A DNA stretch of 64,000 nucleotides from Tragulus kanchil (lineage: Eukaryota; Chordata; Mammalia; Artiodactyla; Tragulidae): the NCBI GenBank assembly GCA_022376925.1, contig JAIOJX010000004.1, positions 176,233,501 to 176,297,500 on the forward strand, given 5' to 3'. Position 1 is the stretch's first letter. The number at the start of each line of letters is the position of its first letter. Positions 12,191 through 25,412 of this stretch are shown piece by piece. The translations under genes were made by a program, and so were the position numbers. Below the pieces are notes generated by a model. It had not been told where the DNA came from. It did no database searches and saw only the letters and a list, made by a program, of their open reading frames with translations.

Positions 12191-12941
12191 AGCGACCACC
12201 CTGGCAGAGGCTTTGTTTCTGCTATTGCGTGGATGTCACCAGACAGAGCCTGGCCAGTGAGGCAGATGCTCAGTAAAAGCCTCGTTCTTGAATGGGAAGG
12301 GAAGGGGCGTCACCCCAAGGGTCCTGAATCTCCTGACTCCGACCCCACGTGGCAAGGTTCTGCGTCACTCTCCTGGGAACGCCCTGCATGACCCTGCTCC
12401 AGGGTGTGGCGCTGCACCAGTGTTCACAAAGCCTGGCAAAAGTCACTTATTCACCTTAACTGCAAAGTCTCCTGAGCTGGGATCTCAACCTTTTCCAGCC
12501 CTTAAACTACTCAGTAAAGCAACTCTACCCCAAGAAAATTAATTAAAAAAAAAATCATTCAGGCAAAAGTGAAAGACCTTAGGGACCTACCAACCTACCC
12601 TTCCCTAAATCATTACTACACACCTAAGTATCCTTCAGACTAAGGACAAAAACAGTACCTACAAAGCAGGTTACTAGCTCATGCTCTAACCACCACCCAG
12701 CAGGTGCACATGCTGTGCCCCGCGGTGCAGGAGCTGGGGGACCCCACATAGAGCATGGACCCCAAAGTGCTGGCTCCCTTCCCTCCCCGCAGCCTCAAAG
12801 GGAAGAAACCAACCAAGCCAAGAACCTGTGACAAGGGTGAACAGACAGGGGCCTAAAGGGCTGGCCCGTCCTGGCAGGCAGGGAAAGCACAGAGTCCTGA
12901 GGTGTGAAGAGACGTTTGTGAGTTAGAGAGAGGCCAGGGCG

Positions 12942-15124
12942 CTGCAGGCAAAGCAAGCAGTATGAGCAAAGCCGCAGCACCAGGAAACACTCTGGAAGGA
13001 GCTTTGGCAGAGAGCACGTGGAACCGACTGGAGACACGGAGCAGCTTACACTTGAGCTCTAGCAGGCAGGGAAAGCCGAACCTCCTACCAGCACCCCATC
13101 TTCCTTCTGGAGAACCCACACCGCGGGGGCTCAGCGGTAGGGCTGCCTGCCAGTCAGCCCTGAGAAAGCCACACTCCCACCAGGAGCATGACTCTACGAA
13201 GCAAGGCCAAGGCAGCGGGGCTCTGAGCAGGCAGCCCCGGCCTCTCCTCAGTGGGACTCTGCCGCCGAGCTGCCCTGGGCTCTGGCCCGTGTTCCCAGTC
13301 TGGCTCTCCAGCTTCTCTGGTCAGTCCATGCCCCGTCCTGTCCATCAACTCCTTTTCTGCTTGAGCTGCTCAAAGGAGCTTCTCCTGATCACTGCCAGGC
13401 CTCCCAGGCGACAGCACACTGGAGCAGGAGGGCTCGAGGAAGGCCACAGCACAGTCACCGGGAGGACAGCTTGCCAGTCACACTCGGGCACGGTGGTCAA
13501 GCCTTCCAGAGCGGTGCCCCGCGCAGCCTGGGGCTCCACTTTGCCTGCTCCACTAGCTGGTGCCCCTTCTGGACTCTTCTCCAGACCTGACCTTCCACAT
13601 GAGGACCTTTGGGGTGGACCCTGGAGGGCACATTCAGGCATGAGACCCTCGGACCTACACCATCCCCTGGCCACAATGAATCACACCCTCCCCAGAACAG
13701 ACCAAATTATTCCCACCACTTTGCTTTTCCAAATCTCCTTTCTTTGTGAAGATTTTCCTAGTCTCCCCTTCCTCAGCGCTCCAAAAACTTGGGAGTTTGT
13801 TCCTCTCTTCCGGCCTCTGTTGCATTTTGCTTTGTACTGTGACTGGGCGCTTAGAGGTCAGCTCCCCTTCATTCGTCTCTAATCCCTGAGTCTGATGATA
13901 TGCTAGACTTTGCGGGACCCAGCACAGAGCATGGATATGGAGCAAAGAGCTAGGAACGTAGTGGATACTCACACTGAACTGGAATGAAAAATTTCTCAAA
14001 TTAAATTGAAAAATTTAACACAACTTCTCGGAGAGCCCTGCAGGCAAAGCAAGCAGTATGAGCAAAGCCGCAGCACCAGGAAACACTCTGGAAGGAGCTT
14101 TGGCAGAGAGCACGTGGAACCGACTGGAGACACGGAGCAGCTTACACTTGAGCTCTAGCAGGCAGGGAAAGCCGAACCTCCTACCAGCACCCCATCTTCC
14201 TTCTGGAGAACCCACACCGCGGGGGCTCAGCGGTAGGGCTGCCTGCCAGTCAGCCCTGAGAAAGCCACACTCCCACCAGGAGCATGACTCTACGAAGCAA
14301 GGCCAAGGCAGCGGGGCTCTGAGCAGGCAGCCCCGGCCTCTCCTCAGTGGGACTCTGCCCGAGCTGCCCTGGGCTCTGGCCCGTGTTCCCAGTCTGGCTC
14401 TCCAGCTTCTCTGGTCAGTCCATGCCCCGTCCTGTCCATCAACTCCTTTTCTGCTTGAGCTGCTCAAAGGAGCTTCTCCTGATCACTGCCAGGCCTCCCA
14501 GGCGACAGCACACTGGAGCAGGAGGGCTCGAGGAAGGCCACAGCACAGTCACCGGGAGGACAGCTTGCCAGTCACACTCGGGCACGGTGGTCAAGCCTTC
14601 CAGAGCGGTGCCCCGCGCAGCCTGGGGCTCCACTTTGCCTGCTCCACTAGCTGGTGCCCCTTCTGGACTCTTCTCCAGACCTGACCTTCCACATGAGGAC
14701 CTTTGGGGTGGACCCTGGAGGGCACATTCAGGCATGAGACCCTCGGACCTACACCATCCCCTGGCCACAATGAATCACACCCTCCCCAGAACAGACCAAA
14801 TTATTCCCACCACTTTGCTTTTCCAAATCTCCTTTCTTTGTGAAGATTTTCCTAGTCTCCCCTTCCTCAGCGCTCCAAAAACTTGGGAGTTTGTTCCTCT
14901 CTTCCGGCCTCTGTTGCATTTTGCTTTGTACTGTGACTGGGCGCTTAGAGGTCAGCTCCCCTTCATTCGTCTCTAATCCCTGAGTCTGATGATATGCTAG
15001 ACTTTGCGGGACCCAGCACAGAGCATGGATATGGAGCAAAGAGCTAGGAACGTAGTGGATACTCACACTGAACTGGAATGAAAAAATTTCTCAAATTAAA
15101 TTGAAAAAATTTAACACAACTTCT
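12942..15124. repeat. tandem duplication D3 (2 x ~1.09 kb)
   Basis: 12942-14028 is repeated at 14038-15124. Visible differences are a small deletion near 14359 and one-base changes in A runs. No coding content is recognised. Confidence 0.95.
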
Positions 15125-15167
15125 GACCAGAACAGGGGCTCCCGCACAGGCTTTCTTCTTCTTCCTT

Positions 15168-15458
15168 GTTTTTTTTTTTTTTTTTTTTCTTTTCTAATTT
15201 TGGCCTCATTTATTGATTTTCTTACCCATTTATTTTCATCCGTCTTTATTCTTTGGCCTGTATGGGCCTCCCATCACAGTGGCCTCTCTCACCACAGAGC
15301 ACCAGCTCTGGGCGCATGCGCTCCAGAGCGCTGGCTCGTCATTGGACACATGGGGCCAGTCGCTCTGCGGCACATGGGATCTTCCTGGGCCAGGGATCAA
15401 ACCAGCACCCCCTGCACTGCAAGGCGGACTCTCCACCACTGGACCACCAGGGAAGCCC
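15168..15458 (-). mobile_element. young-type tRNA SINE (reverse)
   Basis: A T-rich start at 15168, body GGGCGCATGCGCTCCAGAGC, and reverse head GGACCACCAGGGAAGCCC at the right end. Confidence 0.88.
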
Positions 15459-15459
15459 G

Positions 15460-17290
15460 CTGAACAGGCTTCCCACAAGGCATGGAAGCACGTGTACAGG
15501 AGCCCATGCGAGAAGGCCCAAGTTCAACTCCTGACTCCATTTCATCAGTGCGCTAAACCTCAGCAAATCATACTGTCTACCTCTGTGTCTTCATCTGGAG
15601 GACGGGAAGAAAATCACGCACCTCCCAGCACTGTTAGGAAGACAGAGGTGTCTGAAGAAGCAATTATTTCCATGTGTCGCTAAGGGATGAGGAAGGCCTG
15701 AGCCAAGAAGACACCAGTTTAACCAGGCAGTTCCAACTCTGGTTCAGCAGCCAGAATTTCATCACCGTTCCAACCAGGGCCCTGAACCCAACTGACCAGT
15801 TCCACGGGGCCAGACGCAGAAGCCACATATAAGTGACATTTAGACACATATTCATTAGCAATTCTGAAGGCCTGAGAGAGGCAGAAAGAGCTCTGTTTTC
15901 CAGTTTCCAAGCCGTTCAATGGTGGAGGATCAGTTTCTAAGCAGAGGATCCCCAGAGAGCCTCCCTTAGAGGCCAGCTCTGGGATCCTGCTACTCTTTAA
16001 AAAATTCCATCATGTCACAAAGTTTAACCCTTGACGCTTGTGGTCTAGAAGTGGAACACTTGACCCCCTGTGACTGCTCCTCTGTGTCCCGCCCATCCCA
16101 CCTACAGAAGCCCTTTCAAAAGGAAAAAATAAACATTCCAAAACTGTGCTCTAAAAAGGCCCTTGGTCCTAAGAGCTCACTAGCAACTTGTAGCTCCTCG
16201 TTCATTCGCAGATAAGAGTGAGAGAGAATGCTACTTCCTGCCTTCTTCCGGGTATGTGTCCCCATGGCCACTCCCATCCTGCAGCAGAAAAGGAGGTTTA
16301 GAGAGGCGTGGCCGGACCTGGGGAAGTTGCCGGAAGTCGCCTGAAGCGCCCAGCACAGGGCAGATCCTTGCTGATAAACACATGTGGATTGAAGGTGACC
16401 TGAGCAGAGGATCCTGATCTCTCCAGCCCCAGCCTAGCACCCACCTTGTGTTCACAGCTCTGAGGCCCCCGACATCAGACGGGGATCTGGCACGGGGGAA
16501 GGCAAGTACATGGGTTTGGGAGCTGGACTGAGGTCATCACCATTTTACCACTTAACTGGCTCTGATCTGGGCCTCAGTGTCTGCATTGGTAACATATTGT
16601 GCAACTGGAGAAAGAATTAAAAGCAAAAGACAGTGTTCGTAAAAGGCCATACACACCATGTGAGAGCAAGGGACCTTGCTCACCCTGCCAGTGATGTACC
16701 CAGAGTCTACCACAAAACAGGCCCCCAGAAAGGCTCTCAATGGCACAGCCAACCAGACACAGTGCTGGACACATGGTGGGTGCCGCCCAGAGTGTGATTT
16801 CAAAACCTGATAGAGGATGGAAAACATGCAGCGACCGCAGAGAGAGTCAATAATTAAAACAGACCCAGAGAGTCCCGTTCACCTAGAGAAGGGACGCCCC
16901 TCAGGACAAATGGCAGAGCACCTGCAGGCTCCAGATGACAGAGTCCCACATTCATCAGCAAACAGCAGGTGCCTGTAAGAAGAATCACGCAGTGGAAAAC
17001 GGCTATTGCGGGTCGATGTTGCCCCTGCCCAACACATAATCACAAAAGGCTCCCCATCTAGCTCCGAAAAACCACCACCATTGACTTCTCCCAGTTCAAA
17101 GGGCTGTGAGAGGTGAGGCTATTCATAGCTAAAGGGAACTTCCTGGAATGTCTGCAGATTCTGGTGAAAAGTGGTCTTAAGAGAATTAGAATGAAGAACA
17201 CTATAGGAACGGGGAGCCCCAAAGAATTTTTCTGCGAGGATGGAGGATGCACGGAGTCCGGGGGGCGGCAAGGGATGCCGCTAAGACAGT
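15460..17290. other. intronic stretch without genes
   Basis: A MIR-like patch lies near 16520-16620. Nothing else was recognised. Confidence 0.45.
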
Positions 17291-17307
17291 GAAAGAAAGA
17301 GAACCCA

Positions 17308-17574
17308 GGGCTTCCCTGGTGGTCCAGTGAGTAAAGAGTCCGCCTTGCAGTGCAAGGGGCGCCGGTTCAATCCCTGGCCGGGGAAGATCCCATGTGCCGC
17401 GGAGCAGCTGGACCCGTGTGTCCAATTACGAGCCAGCGCTCTGGAGCGCATGCGCCCAGAGCCAGTGCTCTGCAATGAGAGGCCACTGCGATGGAAGGGC
17501 AAAGAAGATGGATGAAAATAAATAAATTTTTAAAAAAATCAATAAATGAGGCCAAAATTTAAAAAAAAAAAAAA
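17308..17574 (+). mobile_element. young-type tRNA SINE
   Basis: It is bounded by near-identical repeats GAAAGAGAACCCAG and GAAAGGGAACCCAG (target-site duplication with one change). The head is GGGCTTCCCTGGTGGTCC. Confidence 0.9.
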
Positions 17575-18237
17575 GAAAGGGAACCCAGACAGGAGAGCGT
17601 TCCGGTGAGACCAGGTAAGAGGAGAAGTCATTCATCAAGTCCTCAGGCAGAGGGCTGGAAACAGGAACTGCTGTGCCTTCAGGAGCAAGTTCAAAGGTAT
17701 AGAGAGCAAGCCCACCAGACGAAGGGTCGCCCCAAGAAACCAAAGGCGGCAGAGGAGAGTGAGAGTGGCAACCACTTGGGACCTGGGCAGGCAAAGGGAA
17801 CACCGGAGGCACGGGAAGGGGCTGCTCAGAAAGTTGGGGGTGGCCCAATGACTGTCCCGTGGTTCAAGTACAGGAAAGTCAAATGAGGAGCCAGGAGGCA
17901 GGACAGAGGGGCCTGGATCTGAGCATTGCTGAGGGGCTGGGGCAGCATAAGCCGAGACAGGCAGAATAAAGGGACCCGAATCCCAGACTCCAGCCGAAGC
18001 TGCGGACAGGCCCTCTCCGCCCCGCTGGTGTGGGGGGAGGGCGGTAGACTGGTACATCCCCAGCTGATACCGCGTGGAGCAGCCTGACAGGATCTGTCCA
18101 AATCACTAAGGAGTCAGAAGAGAATGTCACTTCCTGTCCCTTCATGTCATATGTTTTATCTCAGTCAATTCTGGCAGCACCTGTGGGGTAGCCATCGCCA
18201 CCTTGACCTTGACCCCGCAACCTCACTTCTGCACAAA

Positions 18238-18445
18238 GGCTTCTCAGGTGGCGGCCCCATGGTAAAGCACTGCCTGCCCATGCAGGAGGCACTGGAGACG
18301 CAGGTTCAATCCTTGGGTCGGGAAGATCCCCTGGGAAGGAACTGGTAACCCACTCCAGGATTCGTGCCTGGAGAATCCCACGGACAGAGGAGCTTGGCAG
18401 GTTTCAATCCAACGGCTCCTAAGAGTCGGGACACCACTGCACACA
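18238..18445 (+). mobile_element. Bov-tA SINE
   Basis: GGCTTCTCAGGTGGCGGCCC head, then GGGAAGATCCCCTGGGAAGG and CCCACGGACAGAGGAGCTTG. Ruminant-specific and fairly diverged. Confidence 0.85.
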
Positions 18446-18489
18446 CACACGTACCTGACCACGTGTGGAGTGATGACCTTACACACAGC

Positions 18490-18790
18490 TATTCACCTTG
18501 GCACGTTTTTCATAGTAAGACTGGAAACACCCTCAAAGATCCACCAAAAAGGAACTGGGTGAATGAAGTACAGTGCATCCATATGGTGGAAAACCACACA
18601 GCCGTTAAAAAGACTGGAAAGATCTCTAACACTAACACCGTTAAGTGAAAAAAAAAGGGTAAACTGTAGAGAAACAAAACTTAGAGCATGTAGCTGTCTG
18701 TGGAAGATAAGAGGGGGCAAAATGAAAATCCAGACATGTTACTTGATTCTATCTGCAGTAAGTTTGGAAGGATGTAAAGGAAACTAAACA
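18490..18790 (+). mobile_element. old L1 3' fragment
   Basis: TGGTGGAAAACCACACAGCC ... GTTAAAAAGACTGGAAAGAT ... CCGTTAAGTGAAAAAAAA follows the 3' UTR pattern of L1M elements. Confidence 0.65.
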
Positions 18791-19373
18791 ATGAATAACT
18801 TGGGGGTTGTGCGCCCTATTCAGAATGCTGGTGGCAGGGCTTGGGAAAGACCTTCCATGGGCCCCATCCATATTTATTTTGCCATAGGAATGTATCATTT
18901 TTTTTCTGGAAAAATTTAAAACTATTTTCCAAGTGGTAAATTCCAATCGCCACAGTAATTTATAACACTGAAAACGTTTTTAAAAATGAAAGGGCTACAG
19001 CGGGCAGTGTGTAAGAACCATCCCTCAGCTCTTGACCTGAAGAGTCCTTGACGAGAAACACACAACAGTGGACCAACTCCAGAGTGATTGGCTCTTGGTC
19101 TGTGTTCAGGCCAACAGTACTCAGGTTAATGAAAAACTGAAAATGATGCAAATGTTCCACAGGGACCTGAATAGGTGTTTGCCTCATTGGAGGAATGAAC
19201 TGGATCACATGACAATGACAATTCAACTGTTTCCATTTATAGCAACCTGTAAGCGAAAATACTGTAACATTCCATGGGCCCTTTAAGAAAGTTCAGACGA
19301 GAGCCCAGCAGGAGGGGCAATTTGATACTCAGGGAGCGCTATTTGAATAAAGTTGCTTAGAAGTTCCTTTTTA

Positions 19374-19643
19374 GGGCTTCCCTGGTGGCCCAGTGGGTAA
19401 GGAGACCACCTTGCAGTGCAAGAGGCGCGGGTTCGATCCGTGGCCTGGGAAGATCCCATGTGCCATGGAGTGGCTGGACCGATGTGTCCTATCACAGAGC
19501 CAGAGCTCTGGAGTGCCTGTGCCCAGAACCGGTGCTCTGCAACGAGCGAGGCCATTGCGATGGGAGGCCCACACAGGGCAAAGAACAAAGATGGATGAAA
19601 ATAAACAAATGAAAGACCAATAGAAAGTGGCCAAAAAAAAAAA
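19374..19643 (+). mobile_element. young-type tRNA SINE
   Basis: It is flanked by AGTTCCTTTTTA and AGCTCCTTTTTA, has a tRNA-like head and ends in A12. The D4 copy is at 20477-20747 with A13. Confidence 0.9.
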
Positions 19644-20476
19644 AGAAGAAGCAGCTCCTTTTTAAATTATGAAATTGAAGAAAGAAAAAGTCTATTTGAT
19701 ACAGAAGCAAAAATATACCTTTGTAGAAAGCCAAAACCTGGGCTGAGTGTAAGAATAAAAGAAAAGACGGACACAAGAGAAAGGCAGGCGGCATTCGGAA
19801 CACGGGGCCACAGGCCTGGGTGTGAGCACGGTGTTTGTCAAGGGCGAGACCGAACAGACCCAGAAAGAGGGAGAAGCCCTAGGAGCCTGGCTCAGGAGTG
19901 TGGGCAAGCCCAGAAGACACGCCCCACGAAGCGGAACTGGATGAGACCAGGAGTAGCGGAAAATGCACCAGCTAAGAGCAACAGCAGCTCTCTCAACCCG
20001 AACACGAGCACCAGTGACGACTTCCAGGGTCCGGACAACGTTCATGTCTTGAAAAGAGGGTAAAAGTACACTGAAAACGTTTTTAAAAATGAAAGGGCTA
20101 CAGCGGGCAGTGTGTAAGAACCATCCCTCAGCTCTTGACCTGAAGAGTCCTTGACGAGAAACACACAACAGTGGACCAACTCCAGAGTGATTGGCTCTTG
20201 GTCTGTGTTCAGGCCAACAGTACTCAGGTTAATGAAAAACTGAAAATGATGCAAATGTTCCACAGGGACCTGAATAGGTGTTTGCCTCATTGGAGGAATG
20301 AACTGGATCACATGACAATGACAATTCAACTGTTTCCATTTATAGCAACCTGTAAGCGAAAATACTGTAACATTCCATGGGCCCTTTAAGAAAGTTCAGA
20401 CGAGAGCCCAGCAGGAGGGGCAATTTGATACTCAGGGAGCGCTATTTGAATAAAGTTGCTTAGAAGTTCCTTTTTA

Positions 20477-20747
20477 GGGCTTCCCTGGTGGCCCAGTGGG
20501 TAAGGAGACCACCTTGCAGTGCAAGAGGCGCGGGTTCGATCCGTGGCCTGGGAAGATCCCATGTGCCATGGAGTGGCTGGACCGATGTGTCCTATCACAG
20601 AGCCAGAGCTCTGGAGTGCCTGTGCCCAGAACCGGTGCTCTGCAACGAGCGAGGCCATTGCGATGGGAGGCCCACACAGGGCAAAGAACAAAGATGGATG
20701 AAAATAAACAAATGAAAGACCAATAGAAAGTGGCCAAAAAAAAAAAA
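20477..20747 (+). mobile_element. young-type tRNA SINE (D4 copy)
   Basis: The same insertion as 19374-19643, copied by D4. Confidence 0.9.
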
Positions 20748-21927
20748 AGAAGAAGCAGCTCCTTTTTAAATTATGAAATTGAAGAAAGAAAAAGTCTATT
20801 TGATACAGAAGCAAAAATATACCTTTGTAGAAAGCCAAAACCTGGGCTGAGTGTAAGAATAAAAGAAAAGACGGACACAAGAGAAAGGCAGGCGGCATTC
20901 GGAACACGGGGCCACAGGCCTGGGTGTGAGCACGGTGTTTGTCAAGGGCGAGACCGAACAGACCCAGAAAGAGGGAGAAGCCCTAGGAGCCTGGCTCAGG
21001 AGTGTGGGCAAGCCCAGAAGACACGCCCCACGAAGCGGAACTGGATGAGACCAGGAGTAGCGGAAAATGCACCAGCTAAGAGCAACAGCAGCTCTCTCAA
21101 CCCGAACACGAGCACCAGTGACGATGACTTCCAGGGTCCGGACAACGTTCATGTCTTGAAAAGAGGGTAAAAAGTAGATCTAAGCTTCACCACACTGAGC
21201 AGTCTTCCCGAGGTATGACTCACTGGAGAAACAGGGAGTCCGTTTCTACCCTTCTCACCTCTACCAGTGGCGTGTGGCCACGCCCTCCCCACGCCAGGCT
21301 GGCCACTCCAACCCGCCCAGTGGCATGGACAACCAGCGGGGCCACCCGACACCTGAACCTAAAGGGCTTTCCTTGACTCTGTAGTCAGGCCTGTACAGAG
21401 CGCCTCCTGAGGGTCAGGTACTGTTCAGGGATGCTGCTCAGGAGGGACCCGTCTGCTGGGAGAAGCCAGAGGAGGCCCCAGACAGCGCCACCCCAAGGCT
21501 CAGGAACTGCAGGCCTCTCTGCTGCCTGGAGGGCAGGGTGGGCCACCGGCGAGGGGACTGCATGCATGCAGGTATTTGACTCTGCGAGCCCTTAGGAGCC
21601 CCGCAAGCCCGGACAGTGACCGGCTGCTCAGCCACATTGGCGGACATCCTCATGAAGTCCAGGGCACCAACAATGTAGACAAGAGCTCACCAGCTTCCAG
21701 GAAAAACAAGAGGACACAGAGGGTCAGAGTCAAAATGGTATCAGATTTCCAGCTGCTAGAAGCTAGAAAACAACCAGGTAATGCCTTCAAGCTAAAATTC
21801 TAAACCTACCCAAGCTATCAAAGTGGAGAGGTTAGAATAAAGGTATTTTTAGAGGTAAGGCCCCCAAATTTACTTCTAACACATTCTTTCTTAGGAAGTT
21901 ATTAGAGCATGTGCTCCAACACTTAAA

Positions 21928-21960
21928 AGGAGTAAAAAACAAAACAAAACAAAACAAAAC
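21928..21960 (+). repeat. (AAAAC)n microsatellite
   Basis: Five AAAAC-type units follow GTAAAAAAC. Confidence 0.85.
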
Positions 21961-22274
21961 TGTGAACAAAGGAATAAGGGCTTCAACTTGCCACTGACCC
22001 CATGGGATGATCAAGGGCAGTCCCCAGATAAACGAGAAGCAACACAGCTAGACAACTGTCAGATGGAACAAAACGAGGGAAGGTTTCAGAAGAGACATCG
22101 AAAAGGGAATAAAAAGAACTGACCACCAAACCAAGTTTCTGTCACCAGATTTAGGGCTAAATTAGTTACGGGAACGTGGAAAGTAAGCAAGGGAATACAT
22201 AGGGCTATTATAAACCCTGGGGAAAAACAAACAGTGACAAAAACTGTAGACGATCTACCCAAGAGAAAAGAAAA

Positions 22275-22530
22275 CATATCCTCACAGAAAAACCTGTACA
22301 CGAACATGCACAGCAGCTTCATTTGTAATAGCCAAAATGTGAAACAACCTAAATGTCCAACAAGCGATGAACTGATCGACAAAGCATGGAGGATCCATAT
22401 GAGGGAATACTGTTGCCCCACGGAGGAACCTCAACCTTATGCTGAGTGAAGAAAGTCACATACTATACGATTCCACTTATATGAAATGTCCAAAACAGGT
22501 AAATCCATGAAGACACAGCATAAATCAGTG
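22275..22530 (+). mobile_element. old L1 3' fragment
   Basis: CCTGTACACGAACATGCACAG, TTTGTAATAGCCAAAATG, CCTAAATGTCCAACAAG and ATTCCACTTATATGAAATGT are the hallmark of L1M 3' ends. Confidence 0.85.
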
Positions 22531-22559
22531 TGCTGAAGTTTCTCCAGAGAACAGCTGTC

Positions 22560-23630
22560 CCTGCTTACCACCACCCCTGCCCTTCTGACTTGGTTCTGGT
22601 TGAGCTAGCCTTGGATCCCTTCATCTGACCGCCTGGGCAAAGGCGGAACTCCTAACTGGCGAGCCCCTGAGTCCTTTCACAGCCTCGTCATCCTGGCTGT
22701 TTCTGCAGCCCTGGCTCCATCCTCCATGAACTGCTCCTGTAAAAGCTCACTTCCCCTGAGGTTACTACACTCCCCTATCAGGTTCCATCTTCCCCTCTCA
22801 CCTCTGTCCTCAACTCATCCATCAATTCGGTGACTCGTCGTGCAATCTCCACCCCCAGTTTTGACGTTTTCCTGAGTGCCTATCAATTCCTACGAGAGCC
22901 TCAATCTCAGTCCACTGAAGACAAGCTTTCATCACCTCCCCAAACCAGCTCTTCCTGCTGGCTTCTGAGGCCTCCCAATGCCCAGCTTCAAAGCCTAAAT
23001 GGGATCTTAAATTCTACCTCTGCTCTGCCTTCCGGACCAAGTTTCACTGAGGCCAAGTCCTGTCATGTCCAGCACCTTACGTCATGGCTACTTCCTCTCC
23101 CCATCCCACCACCCTCTTAGGATCATCTCACACCCAGATGGCTGCCTCCTCGAGGCAGGCAGGTGCTCTCTAGGCGACAGACAGCCTCGCTCCCTCACCA
23201 CACACATACGGAAGAGACGTGTGTTCACAGCCAGAGTCTCTCCTTCACCTGCCTGGCTCCCAGCGGCATCGAGCCCCGATCTAACCCAATACCAAGGGCT
23301 GAGCCTAGTACAACTTAAGACTCTTGCCTAGCTCAAGGTCCTTGGACTCATTCAAGCATTCCATAAACATTTAATTCTAGGTGAAAGAAACAAAACGAAG
23401 GTCCTGGCCCTCACAGGGCTGACGTTCTGGAGGGAGGTGGATGGGTGAGCACTCAAGGATCCTTGTGCCTGCAGACCACCGGCCTTCAGCCCGCCCAGCC
23501 CTCCTCTAAGACCAGAGTCCAGGGTCATCTCCTTGGTGAGTTCTTCCGGGTGAGCCAGTCTTTCTTGACCAAGCTCCCTCCACACTCAAGGACTATCACT
23601 AACTGCCCTGCATAACTGAGCTGTTCGGTA
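22560..23630. other. pyrimidine-rich intronic stretch
   Basis: Long C/T-rich plus strand with short open frames. Part may be an old L2-like repeat and 23340-23450 an old interspersed repeat of uncertain family. No exon is identified. Confidence 0.4.
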
Positions 23631-23635
23631 CTCAG

Positions 23636-23833
23636 CAGGCTTCCCAGGCAGCTCAGTGGTAAAGAATCTGCCTGCCAGTGCAGGAGATGAAGGAGACTCG
23701 GGTTCAATCCCTGGGTCGAGAAGATTTCCTGGAGGAGGAAATAGTGACCTACGCCAGTATTCTTGGCTGGAGAATCCCACGGACAGAAGATCTTGGGGGA
23801 CTATAGCCCAAGGGGTTGCAAAGAATTAGAACT
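23636..23833 (+). mobile_element. Bov-tA SINE
   Basis: CAGGCTTCCCAGGCAGCTCAG head and GGAGAATCCCACGGACAGA body. A short AC microsatellite follows at 23858-23876. Confidence 0.88.
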
Positions 23834-24147
23834 GAGCACTGGCGTGTGGAAGCACGCGCGCACACACACACACACATTCAGAACTAGAGTTTTATTATCA
23901 TTTATCTCAAGCTCCACAAAGTCATAAAATTCTATCTTTTCCATTTCTCAAGTTCCCTACAACTCAGAAACTATCGCTGGCATGTGGATACTTGTTGACC
24001 AATGAAGACAGGGAGCCACATTTCCCCCAATCCAATATGGAGCTCTGTGAAGCCACCGAGCCACTGAGGTAGTTTTCAGAAAGTTCATTTTCCTCAACAA
24101 TCTATAGAGACAAGCTTAATACTTAACTACCAGGTACTTTGACACAC

Positions 24148-24358
24148 TGGGCTCCCTGGGTGGCTCAGCAGTAAAGAGTCCGCCTGCAATTCAGGAGATG
24201 CGGGTTTGATCCCTGGGTCAGGAAGATCCCCTGGAGGAGGGCATGGTAACCCACTCCAGTATTTTTGCCTGGAGACTATCATGGACAGAGGAGCCTGGTG
24301 GGCTATAGTCTGTGGGGTTGCAAAGAGTTGGACACGACTGAAGTGACTTAGCATGCAT
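24148..24358 (+). mobile_element. Bov-tA SINE
   Basis: GGGCTCCCTGGGTGGCTCAG head through GAGTTGGACACGACTGAAGT. Full-length ruminant tRNA-Glu/BovA type. Confidence 0.92.
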
Positions 24359-24479
24359 GCGTGCACTTTTATAACACATTACAAATGAAAACCAACAGGG
24401 ATCAGTTTTAGAAATGGGAATGCAAAATGCACACAAATTTCTTTGTGTGAGGTCGCTGGCAGACAACTATGGACAAACT

Positions 24480-24670
24480 CCTTACTGGCTGTATAAGCCT
24501 GGGTAAGTTAATGAACTGTCTTGAGCCTCAGTTTCAGAATCTATAAAAAAGGGATGAAGGTCATATACCAAGCAGTCTCTACCTGATGGAACTTGTTAAG
24601 GACGGAAAACGCTGATGCACATTGACTGCCTACCACAGTGCCTGGCACACAAGTGCTCAAAACATGCTAG
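24480..24670 (+). repeat. MIR element
   Basis: GCCTGGGTAAGTTAATGAAC, TTGAGCCTCAGTTTCAGAAT and CACAGTGCCTGGCACACAAG are MIR core words in forward order. Confidence 0.7.
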
Positions 24671-25329
24671 CCGTCCTTGTCAAGTTCTGAGAGCCTCCCT
24701 ACCCCCATTTGTCAACACATCTCTGTGTTTAGGAACATCCCATAGAAACAGTCTGTGGTTAGACCTGGAGTTTCACTTAAGGGTTTTACCATACAGCCTG
24801 GATGACCAAAATTGGAAAACAGGGTCAGGCCATGGGGTGATTACAGAAGCAAAATGAGAAATGGATCCTTTCCAACTAGCTGCTGCCACTGCCTCTTCCC
24901 CTGGAAGAGAATCTCTGCCGCCTCCTGCTTCTTCATCTGTATCAGGAGCTGAAGCCTTCGTACCTGCCTGCGAGGCCGTGGTAAGGATCTTGCATAAGAA
25001 TGCACTTTGTAAACTCAGAATGCACAATGCACCCGAGTTTCTGATTAAGAGCATGGATGGGTTCTGGAGAATCTAATAGAGGGAGAGACCCTGAACTTAC
25101 AACATCTCCTGGCTTCAGTTCCCAATAAAACTGGGAGCAGTAAGGATATCTATCTCAAGGGATTGTAGAGAGGAATAAATGAACCAATGTTAGTGTCTGG
25201 GGCCTAGAATAGAAGAGCTCAACCACTGCGAGTAACTACTATGAGGGCTAACCTACACTCACTGGACTTCTCACCCCCAAAGACCGGGTGAAAGATGCAC
25301 GCAGCAGCGACAGCAACACTGACCCAGGA

Positions 25330-25412
25330 ACTGTGCTCTGTATCCAGCTGGGTGACCTTGGGCAAGTCTCTAACCTCCAAACTTTGGGTTCCGTGATCAC
25401 AAAATGATCCCT
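25330..25412 (+). repeat. MIR fragment
   Basis: CAGCTGGGTGACCTTGGGCA followed by AGTCTCTAACC matches the MIR core. Confidence 0.6.

Larger units (their letters stand above)
18966..21175. repeat. tandem duplication D4 (2 x ~1.10 kb)
   Basis: 18966-20068 is directly followed by its copy at 20069-21175 (offset 1103). Differences are a poly(A) run of 12 versus 13 and a 3-base GAT insertion near 21124. Confidence 0.95.

Noticed and set aside
12962..13882. 306-codon plus-strand open frame, longest in the window
   Set aside because: No recognisable domain, biased low-complexity composition, open frames also on the other strand, and its D3 copy carries an indel that splits the frame. The start resembles old repeat sequence. 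Treated as chance.
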